NCBI GenBank assembly: GCA_020445245.1
Contig: JAGRHB010000126.1
Coordinates: forward strand, 1 to 6,032
From: Gammaproteobacteria bacterium
GTDB taxonomy: Bacteria; Pseudomonadota; Gammaproteobacteria; Chromatiales; Sedimenticolaceae
DNA: 6,032 nt
Reading direction: 5' to 3'
The notes below the pieces were generated by a model. The model made no database searches and had not been told where the DNA came from. It saw only the letters and a program-made list of their open reading frames with translations. This document shows positions 1-4,705 of this stretch, piece after piece. Every line of letters starts with the position of its first letter. Position 1 is the stretch's first letter. Position numbers and translations under genes: made by a program.

Positions 1-261
1 GAATACAAAGTCGAAAGCACGCGCCTGCAGTCGCTGCCGAGCGGCCCGGCTGGCTTCACGGTGATGTTTGAAATCAGTGACAAACTCGTCCACCAGCAGC
101 ATGTGCGGCAGCCAGCTCGGCAGGATGGTCACCGCGACACCGAGGTCGGACAGCGACCCTACCATACGTTGTGCTGCGAGCGCCTGCCCGTAGTCCCAGG
201 GATTCCATCCCGTATTGTCAAAGATCGGGAACGACGTATAAACCGCGCAGGAAAGGGGCAT
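1..261 (-). CDS. Unrecognised protein, N-terminal part (runs off left edge)
   Basis: I do not recognise this protein. The minus strand is open from an in-frame TAA at 310-312 to the window edge. The only standard start before an internal Met is the ATG at 259-261, giving at least 87 residues starting MPLSCAVYTSFPIFDNTGWN. The composition looks like a real protein: a Trp-rich patch (GWNPWDYG), then an aliphatic stretch (VAVTILPSWLPHMLLVDEF), then a basic Ala/Arg/Gln-rich stretch that could be helical (REASRAARQRLQARAF). The overlapping plus-strand frame is dominated by Arg, His and Gln and looks like a shadow. No clear Shine-Dalgarno sequence precedes the ATG, so the start is uncertain. It follows the DUF488 gene on the same strand after 146 bases. 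No function is assigned. Confidence 0.55.
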   Translation of the reverse strand, partial: MPLSCAVYTSFPIFDNTGWNPWDYGQALAAQRMVGSLSDLGVAVTILPSWLPHMLLVDEFVTDFKHHREASRAARQRLQARAFDFVF

Positions 262-407
262 GACTGTCGTCTTGTCCAGGGTGATGGTACGGATAGCCGG
301 AAAAGCCCATTAGCTGACGAGACCGGCGCAAAGCACGATGGAGTGCCGCTGACGAACCGTACCTCATGTATGGCAGTCCGCCAAGCGCAGCTTGAAGCAT
401 AGGTATT

Positions 408-758
408 TTATTGTCGGGAACCCGAGAGATAGTCGAGCAGGACCTGTGCACTGTTGCCCGGTACATCACGTGCGGCGTACAGAAGTGTGACGTCACCCCG
501 GGCCGCGATGTCGCGCAGCTTCTGTACCGCCTCGGGGTTTGCTTCGAGTTCCTGCCGGTAGCGCGCCTGGAATTCGTTCCATCGATCCGGCGCATGTCCG
601 AACCACTGGCGCAGCGTGGTCGACGGCGCGATCTCCTTCAGCCACAGGTCGATCCCCGAGTTGTCTTTGCTGACGCCGCGCGGCCAAAGGCGCTCGACCA
701 GGACCCGGGTGCCATCGGCGGGCCCGGGTGGAAGATAGACGCGTTTGCATTGGATCAC
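408..758 (-). CDS. DUF488 family protein (YeaO-like)
   Basis: This is a 116-residue protein of the DUF488 family, whose members are small cytosolic proteins of unknown biochemical function. The family signature is seen throughout: KRVYLPP near the N-terminus, VERLWPRGVSK at residues 21-31, LWLKEIAPS at 38-46, WFGH at 52-55, and TLLYAARD at 91-98 near the C-terminus. The length is normal for the short YeaO-like branch. The start is placed at the GTG at 756-758 because a strong GAAGGAG (764-770) lies five bases upstream and because homologues begin at this point. The frame stays open further upstream, but only by reading through the tRNA gene, so that extension is rejected. It lies 34 bases downstream of tRNA-Arg on the same strand and may be read from the tRNA promoter. 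Family membership is firm; function is unknown. Confidence 0.9.
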   Translation of the reverse strand: MIQCKRVYLPPGPADGTRVLVERLWPRGVSKDNSGIDLWLKEIAPSTTLRQWFGHAPDRWNEFQARYRQELEANPEAVQKLRDIAARGDVTLLYAARDVPGNSAQVLLDYLSGSRQ

Positions 759-792
759 ACGGACTCCTTCGGTTGGCGGCGAAGGATGGAAT

Positions 793-869
793 TGGCGCGC
801 CCGACAGGATTCGAACCTGTGACCCCTGCCTTCGGAGGGCAGTACTCTATCCAACTGAGCTACGGGCGC
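793..869 (-). tRNA. tRNA-Arg (anticodon CCG), CCA encoded
   Basis: A complete 77-base tRNA cloverleaf is seen on the minus strand. The acceptor strands GCGCCCG and CGGGCGC pair in all seven positions, followed by discriminator G and an encoded CCA (793-795). The D arm has GCTCAGTTGGATAGAGT. The anticodon stem CTGCC/GGCAG encloses the loop CTCCGAA, so the anticodon is CCG, reading the arginine codon CGG. The T arm is ACAGG-TTCGAAT-CCTGT. No variable-arm or loop irregularity is apparent. CGG is a common arginine codon in high-GC genomes, where this isoacceptor is usually single copy. It lies between the transporter gene and the DUF488 gene, all on the same strand. Confidence 0.97.
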
Positions 870-880
870 GACGCGCCGGC

Positions 881-910
881 ATTCTCGCCTATTTGGTGTG
901 TCCACCTCAA
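881..910 (-). promoter_or_regulatory. Candidate promoter of tRNA-Arg
   Basis: Reading the minus strand, a -35-like TTGAGG (905-910) and a -10-like GAGAAT (881-886) are separated by 18 bases. Each matches the sigma-70 consensus at four of six positions. The bases after the -10 are strongly GC-rich (GCCGGCGCG), like the discriminator of stringently controlled stable-RNA promoters. The -10 ends 11 bases before the first tRNA base, so the 5' leader would be only a few nucleotides. This rests on motif matching alone; the tRNA could instead be processed from a longer transcript. Confidence 0.35.
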
Positions 911-981
911 TGGCGACAGTGCCGATTCATGCGGCAAACGTCTTGATGCGCGCCAGTTTCCTGGTATTCCGGTTTTGAACC

Positions 982-1695
982 TCACGCGATACCGTACATC
1001 AGCCCGTGGGTGGACTGTTGCAGCAGCAAGGCGCCGAGCCCGATGGTGAATAGGCCCAATATCGCGGTGAGCCCGTTGTGCGCCCATGTCAGGCTCTGTG
1101 CCGACCAGCGCAGTGGCAGGCTGATGACGACGGCGAGCGCAAGCATTCCGACGATGGAGCCCAGTCCGAACATGGCCATATAGGCCAGACCCTGCCAGAT
1201 GGACTGCACGCTACCGAGCGCGAATACCATCAACGCGGCCGAGCCCGCCATGCCATGCACCATGCCAACCATCAGCGCGCGCAGTGGCAGTGGTTTTTTG
1301 TGGAGGTGCTGGTGTGGGTCAGCCGTATGTGGACGGCGGGAGACATGACTGTGGGCGTGGAAGTGGGACTCCTCGCCGTGGCTGTGCACATGATAGTGCA
1401 CGCGCTTGCGCCACAGACGCAGCAATACGTCGACACCGAGAACGACCAGCATCAGGCCGACCGCGGCTTCGAGCAGCAGCGCCAGGTGTGGACCGATCGC
1501 GCCGCCGAGCAGCAAGACGCTGCCACCGAACACCAGCAGGGTGAGCGCGTGCCCAAGGCCCCAGGCCAAACCATGGCGTGCCGCATCGCCCAGGCTGTGG
1601 CTGCGGGTGCTGAGGCTGGCAACGGCGGCGAGGTGATCGGCCTCGACCGCATGTTGCAGCCCCAGCAGCAGGCCGAGTATGAGTACGCTGAACAT
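982..1695 (-). CDS. NicO/UreH-like nickel or cobalt transporter, His-rich loop
   Basis: This 237-residue polytopic membrane protein resembles the NicO/UreH-like nickel-cobalt transporters. The N-terminal membrane segment carries HAVEADH (residues 15-21), matching the HX4DH metal-binding signature of these transporters. A second family motif, GLGHALTLL, is at 46-54, and a third, HGMAGSAAL, at 147-155. About six hydrophobic segments are seen, near 2-22, 44-67, 70-92, 138-160, 167-192 and 207-226. The loop between the third and fourth contains 12 histidines in residues 100-132, probably a cytoplasmic metal-buffering segment. The start ATG (1693-1695) has GGAG at 1702-1705 at good spacing. Whether it imports or exports, and which metal it carries, cannot be read from the sequence; no urease, hydrogenase or cobalamin genes are present here. 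Its leader contains a striking inverted repeat. Confidence 0.87.
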   Translation of the reverse strand: MFSVLILGLLLGLQHAVEADHLAAVASLSTRSHSLGDAARHGLAWGLGHALTLLVFGGSVLLLGGAIGPHLALLLEAAVGLMLVVLGVDVLLRLWRKRVHYHVHSHGEESHFHAHSHVSRRPHTADPHQHLHKKPLPLRALMVGMVHGMAGSAALMVFALGSVQSIWQGLAYMAMFGLGSIVGMLALAVVISLPLRWSAQSLTWAHNGLTAILGLFTIGLGALLLQQSTHGLMYGIA

Positions 1696-1745
1696 CGGTG
1701 GCTCCGATCAATAAGAAAAGATTATTGCGGTTAATCGCCACCGAT
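1694..1745 (-). promoter_or_regulatory. Nested inverted repeat over the transporter RBS and start codon
   Basis: A perfect 9-bp inverted repeat, ATCGGTGGC (1694-1702) against GCCACCGAT (1737-1745), encloses a second pair, CCG (1704-1706) with CGG (1728-1730). Inside that is a 6-bp pair, CAATAA (1709-1714) with TTATTG (1722-1727), around a 7-base loop. On the minus-strand transcript this makes an 18-bp imperfect hairpin with a 2-base bulge and a 1x6 internal loop. The 3' side contains the GGAG Shine-Dalgarno sequence (1702-1705) and the first two bases of the start ATG, so the folded form would hide the translation start. It could be an RNA switch or thermosensor-like element. Alternatively, the AT-rich inner palindrome could be a DNA operator for a metalloregulator. 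Pairing is seen directly; function is inferred. Confidence 0.5.
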
Positions 1746-1921
1746 ACACTGCCGCCAGTCAACCGCAACAGTTTTTGGCCGGCCTGTGGCGGGTACTTTG
1801 CGGCCTTCGAGTGGTCGGCTATAGCACGAACCAACGTAAATGCAGCCCATATAAACTATCAATACCCACATCAGAAAAATGTGTCTATTCTTGGGTTATC
1901 GATTGTGCGGCGCAGCACGCG

Positions 1922-1975
1922 CGAGGACTGTCACCCTCGTTTCGTCGTTCGATCGACACCACAATTGGTCAGTCC
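1922..1975 (+). promoter_or_regulatory. Candidate structured leader of the DsrC-like gene
   Basis: Just before the ribosome binding site, GGACTG (1925-1930) can pair with CAGTCC (1970-1975). The pair would enclose two small hairpins that abut each other and the outer strand with no unpaired bases: GTCG-TTCGAT-CGAC (1944-1957) and ACCA-CAAT-TGGT (1958-1969). This resembles a three-way junction. A competing hairpin, CGAGG (1922-1926) with CCTCG (1935-1939), shares bases with the outer stem, so the two folds exclude each other. Each helix is short and could arise by chance; a regulatory role is only a suggestion. Confidence 0.25.
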
Positions 1976-1987
1976 AAAGGAGATTTG

Positions 1988-2335
1988 ATGATGCCCCTGG
2001 CAGTTGCGAGCCGCGCACAAGGTGTAGCGGTCACGGCTTTTCCACTCGACGATGATGGTTTCCTGCTCGAACGTAAGCTCTGGAGCCGGTCGTTGGCCCA
2101 ACAGCTCGCGGACCGACAGGGACTGGGTACGCTGGGCCAGACCCAATGGCTGATCATCGATTTCGTCCGCGACCGGTATTTTCGCCTCGGGGCGCTTCCA
2201 CCGATGCGCAATCTTTGTCGCAAGCTGGGGGTCGACCGCGAGGCGGTGAAGAAGTCTTTCGGAGGCTGCCGTCAGCTCTGGCAGATTGCCGGCCTGCCCA
2301 ATCCGGGCGAAGAGGCCCTGAGCTACATGGGCTGA
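1988..2335 (+). CDS. DsrC/TusE family protein lacking the redox cysteines
   Basis: This 115-residue protein belongs to the DsrC/TusE family. Family landmarks are seen in order: DDDGFLLERKLWS (residues 21-33, like the DEDGYL...W motif), the helical stretch WLIIDFVRDRYFRLGALPPMRNL (54-76), and the C-terminal IAGLPNP (100-106). True DsrC carries swapped disulfides between two C-terminal cysteines, and TusE keeps only the final one for 2-thiouridine sulfur relay. Here the first cysteine column is Trp98, and the tail GEEALSYMG has no cysteine. The conserved GNSKYLY-LFP-GP segment is also missing, shortening the protein by several residues. Cys77 and Cys94 sit elsewhere. A sulfur-carrier role is therefore unlikely; a regulatory or structural paralogue is plausible. 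The start at 1988 (or the adjacent ATG at 1991) is set by AAAGGAGA at 1976-1983. It converges on ccmI. Confidence 0.82.
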   Translation: MMPLAVASRAQGVAVTAFPLDDDGFLLERKLWSRSLAQQLADRQGLGTLGQTQWLIIDFVRDRYFRLGALPPMRNLCRKLGVDREAVKKSFGGCRQLWQIAGLPNPGEEALSYMG

Positions 2336-2365
2336 CGGACCGCCGCGTCCACCGCCATCGGTGCG

Positions 2366-2390
2366 GCGCCCGTTCACATTCCCCGGGTGC
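2366..2390. terminator. Weak hairpin between convergent genes
   Basis: GCGCCCG (2366-2372) can pair with CGGGTGC (2384-2390), with one G-T wobble, around an 11-base loop. It lies in the 65-base gap between the convergent stop codons of the DsrC-like gene and ccmI, where a bidirectional terminator would be expected. Neither side has a T-tract, so intrinsic termination is doubtful. Confidence 0.25.
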
Positions 2391-2400
2391 GTCGTCGCGG

Positions 2401-3687
2401 CTATTCGACGACGCGATCGATCAGCAACTGCACGCTTTGCGGCGGATCGGCGCTGTCGACGACCACGTCGCTGGCAACGAGATCGCCGGCCTGGGTGCCC
2501 GCCTGTCCACTCTTCGAGACCTTTGCGCTGACCTTGACCCGGGGGAAGGACGACAGCTTCATCGCCGGCATCATGGCCATCGCGTCGGTCAGGGTGACCG
2601 TCAGTGGCAGTTCGCTGACCTGATGCCTGGCGACGGCCAGCGGCATAGGCGGTCCGCTCTCGGCGCGGGCGAGTACGAACAGGGTATCGCCGGGCGACGC
2701 CTTGTCGAGAATGGCCGGTGCCAGTGCCACCTCGACGGTGATCCTGGCGCCGTCCGTCACCGTGCCGTCACTTGCAGGCGGCGTGGCGGCAGTGCCTTCA
2801 CTACCCATGATCGGTGGCAGCGACGCGGTCCGTACCGGAGGTTTACCACCGGCCTGCGAAATCATCTGCCCCAGTTCCGCCTGCATCGCCGGTTCGTCGT
2901 CGAGCAGCGGGTAAGCCTGCTGCCAGTAGTCGACTGCCTTGGCGTTGTCTCCGTTGTCGGCCGCTGCATTACCCAGCAGCCACATCGCCGTCACACTGTT
3001 CGGATCCAGTTGCAGTGCCTTTTCCAGCAGCTCCATCGCGCGTGGTCCGACGCGCCGGCCGTCGCGCATGGTGATCGCATCGGCCAGCGACAACAGGCCC
3101 GCGGTCTCGTTGGGCAGCAGGCGCACGACCTGTTCGAACGCATGGGCCGCCTCGGCATAGTTTTGCAGCCGCATATAGGTGCGGCCGAGCAGGAACCAGC
3201 CCTCGGCGTTGTCCGGGTTGGCCTCCATCCGCGAACGCAGTTTTTCCACCAGCTCATCGATCGGCGGTACCTCGCCAGAGGTGCCGTGTCCCGCGGCCGC
3301 GCCTGTGGCGCTGCCTGCGATGTCGATCAGGTTCGGTGAGCCGATCTTCAGGTAGGTCGGCACGGTGATCAGCGGGATCAGCAATGCGGCGACGATCAGG
3401 GCGATGCGCCCGCCGCCTGCCGAAGACTTTGGCGGCACGGTGGCCGTGCCTTCGAGATCCTGCGCCAGCGCCAGCTCGAGGTCGTGTTTCGCCTGGGCGA
3501 ATTCCTCGTCCGACAAGTCACCGGCATCCCTCTGTTTGATCAGTTCCGCGAGGTGTTCGCGTGCGATCTCGACGTTGAAGCGTTCGGTGGCATCCGTACT
3601 TGCGCGGTGCTGCCTCAGCAGGGTCGGCGCAAGTATGGCCAGTGCCGCGACGATCATCGCGGCGGAAATCATCCAGAACAGGGTCAT
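2401..3687 (-). CDS. ccmI: Cytochrome c maturation protein CcmI
   Basis: This 428-residue protein is CcmI, the TPR-containing apocytochrome c chaperone of System I. It binds the C-terminus of apocytochrome c in the periplasm and presents it to CcmH and CcmF. The N-terminal module has two membrane segments (about 3-23 and 93-112) flanking a cytoplasmic charged helical region (RFNVEIAREHLAELIKQRDA, DLSDEEFAQAKHDLELAL) typical of the family. A TPR region follows at about 141-270, with repeats starting NAEGWFLLGRTYMRLQNYAEA and SVTAMWLLGNAAADNGDNAKA. A beta-rich C-terminal domain (about 315-428) carries FVLARA, PLAVARH, AMMPAMKLS and VSKSGQA, as in long gammaproteobacterial CcmI proteins. The start ATG overlaps the ccmH stop (ATGA, 3684-3687). 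It is the last ccm gene and ends with TAG. Confidence 0.95.
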   Translation of the reverse strand: MTLFWMISAAMIVAALAILAPTLLRQHRASTDATERFNVEIAREHLAELIKQRDAGDLSDEEFAQAKHDLELALAQDLEGTATVPPKSSAGGGRIALIVAALLIPLITVPTYLKIGSPNLIDIAGSATGAAAGHGTSGEVPPIDELVEKLRSRMEANPDNAEGWFLLGRTYMRLQNYAEAAHAFEQVVRLLPNETAGLLSLADAITMRDGRRVGPRAMELLEKALQLDPNSVTAMWLLGNAAADNGDNAKAVDYWQQAYPLLDDEPAMQAELGQMISQAGGKPPVRTASLPPIMGSEGTAATPPASDGTVTDGARITVEVALAPAILDKASPGDTLFVLARAESGPPMPLAVARHQVSELPLTVTLTDAMAMMPAMKLSSFPRVKVSAKVSKSGQAGTQAGDLVASDVVVDSADPPQSVQLLIDRVVE

Positions 3688-4160
3688 GCGTTTCTCTTGT
3701 CTCGGTCGGTGTCGAGCAATGCCGCAGCATTCCTGATGCTGGCGTCATCGATATTCTTGTCCTGCCCGGCGCGGCGCCGTCGTACAGTACGGATCAGCAG
3801 GCTGATGCCGATCATCAGGATGATGAACGGACCGGTCCACAACAGCAGCGTGCTGTTGCTCAGGCGCGGGCGATAAAGCACGAACTCGCCGTAACGGTCG
3901 ACCATGAAGTCGACGATCTCGCCTTCGCTCTTGTCCTGCTTGACCATTTCATAAGTCTTGCGGCGCAAGTCCACGGCCAGTTCGGCGTTGGAGTCCGCCA
4001 GGTTCTGGTTTTGGCAGACCAGGCAGCGCAGTTCGGCAATCAGTTTGTTGTAGCGGGCCTCCTGCTCAGGGCCGTCGAAGTTGTGGACCTCGACCCGGGC
4101 AGGTGCCGCGACGGTGAGCATCATGGCGGTGAGAAAGAAAAGGGCTTTGACTGACCTCAT
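3684..4160 (-). CDS. ccmH: Cytochrome c maturation protein CcmH
   Basis: This 158-residue protein is the membrane-anchored thiol-disulfide protein CcmH (CcmL in some nomenclatures). It has a periplasmic CXXC that reduces or holds the haem-binding cysteines of apocytochrome c. An N-terminal signal sequence is seen (MRSVKALFFLTAMMLTVAAPA), then the family motif LRCLVCQNQ with cysteines at 46 and 49. The helical segment ADSNAELAVDLRRKTYEMV and the motif FMVDRYGEFVLYRP follow, then a C-terminal membrane segment (about 103-123) with a basic RRRR cytoplasmic edge. This is the short form, without the TPR domain that is fused to it in E. coli. The start ATG (4158-4160) overlaps the ccmG stop and has GGAG six bases upstream; an upstream in-frame ATG at 4206-4208 lies inside ccmG and is rejected. 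Confidence 0.95.
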   Translation of the reverse strand: MRSVKALFFLTAMMLTVAAPARVEVHNFDGPEQEARYNKLIAELRCLVCQNQNLADSNAELAVDLRRKTYEMVKQDKSEGEIVDFMVDRYGEFVLYRPRLSNSTLLLWTGPFIILMIGISLLIRTVRRRRAGQDKNIDDASIRNAAALLDTDRDKRNA

Positions 4161-4705
4161 GAGGCGCTCCGGGCGTCCGCAAAGTAACGGCTGAACTTCT
4201 CCTTCCACACCTGGGGTGTGATCGCCCCGGTGTGCTTTTCGCGCACGATGCCGCTGGCGTCGATCAGGAAGGTCTCGGGAGCGCCGTATACGCCCCAGTC
4301 GATCGCCGCATTACTGCTGGGGTCGAATGCGATCTTCAGGAACGGGTTGCCGAGGCGCTTGAGCATCGCCTTGGCCTCGGCTGCCTCGTCGCGCCAGTTG
4401 ATCCCGACGATGGGAACACCTTCGCGATTTGCCAGATAGACCAGAAATTCGTGCTCTTTCCAGCATTCCGGACACCAGGTTCCCCAGACATTCAACAGCC
4501 AGACTTTGCCTGCCATATCGGACGGGCGCACCGTCTGCGTCGGATCCAGCAGGTCCGGAAGGGTGAACTCCGGCGCGCTGCGCCCGATGAACTGGGTCGG
4601 TACATCGCGCGGGTTGTATTCGCCCTCGTTCATTTTGCCGAGCACGAACCAGAACAACCCGGCCAGGGCAAGAAACAGAACAAGCGGGACTATCGCCCGG
4701 TTCAT
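4157..4705 (-). CDS. ccmG: Thiol:disulfide interchange protein CcmG (DsbE)
   Basis: This 182-residue protein is CcmG/DsbE, a membrane-anchored periplasmic thioredoxin that passes electrons from CcdA or DsbD to CcmH and apocytochrome c. An uncleaved N-terminal anchor is seen at about 5-23 (IVPLVLFLALAGLFWFVLG). The thioredoxin fold follows, starting at APEFTLPDL. The active site is WGTWCPECWKEH with Cys78 and Cys81; the acidic residue beside the second cysteine is compatible with a reductive CcmG. The family motif GINWRDE is at 101-107, and the cis-proline region with acidic neighbour is GAPETFLID (Pro143, Glu144). The length is typical. ATGA overlaps link it to ccmF upstream (4702-4705) and ccmH downstream (4157-4160), indicating translational coupling. 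Confidence 0.97.
   Translation of the reverse strand: MNRAIVPLVLFLALAGLFWFVLGKMNEGEYNPRDVPTQFIGRSAPEFTLPDLLDPTQTVRPSDMAGKVWLLNVWGTWCPECWKEHEFLVYLANREGVPIVGINWRDEAAEAKAMLKRLGNPFLKIAFDPSSNAAIDWGVYGAPETFLIDASGIVREKHTGAITPQVWKEKFSRYFADARSAS

Noticed and set aside
382..394. CAAGC-GCA-GCTTG hairpin after the DUF488 stop as a terminator
   Set aside because: The stem has only 5 bp with a 3-base loop and no T-tract on the transcript, so it is not convincing.
61..402. Plus-strand open frame of 113 codons at the left edge, also open to the window start
   Set aside because: Its composition is rich in Arg, His, Gln and Cys with no family motif. The opposite strand here reads as a more credible protein.
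793..869. tRNA-Arg as an integration (att) site for a mobile element
   Set aside because: I see no repeated copy of the tRNA 3' end, no integrase and no mobile-element gene in the window.
411..1049. Plus-strand open frame of 212 codons
   Set aside because: It runs antisense through the DUF488 gene, the tRNA and the end of the transporter gene, so it is a shadow of real features.
1078..1734. Plus-strand open frame of 218 codons opposite the transporter
   Set aside because: It is antisense to a clear membrane protein with family motifs. Its Gln/His/Arg-rich translation is typical of a shadow.
1757..1762. TTGACT as a -35 element for the transporter promoter
   Set aside because: No acceptable -10 is found at 16-18 bases; the nearest AT-rich hexamer (GATTAA) needs a 20-base spacer and matches poorly.
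1696..1987. Known cobalamin or nickel-cobalt riboswitch upstream of the transporter
   Set aside because: I find no B12-box-like sequence or G-rich NiCo-type junction. The visible structure is a single nested hairpin.
1698..1988. Plus-strand open frame in the divergent intergenic region
   Set aside because: There is no Shine-Dalgarno sequence or recognisable family, and it overlaps the inverted repeat and leader structures.
2146..3339. Plus-strand open frame of 397 codons opposite ccmI
   Set aside because: It crosses the end of the DsrC-like gene and most of ccmI, lacks any recognisable domain, and is very rich in Arg, Gln and His. The ccmI reading has domain support over its whole length.
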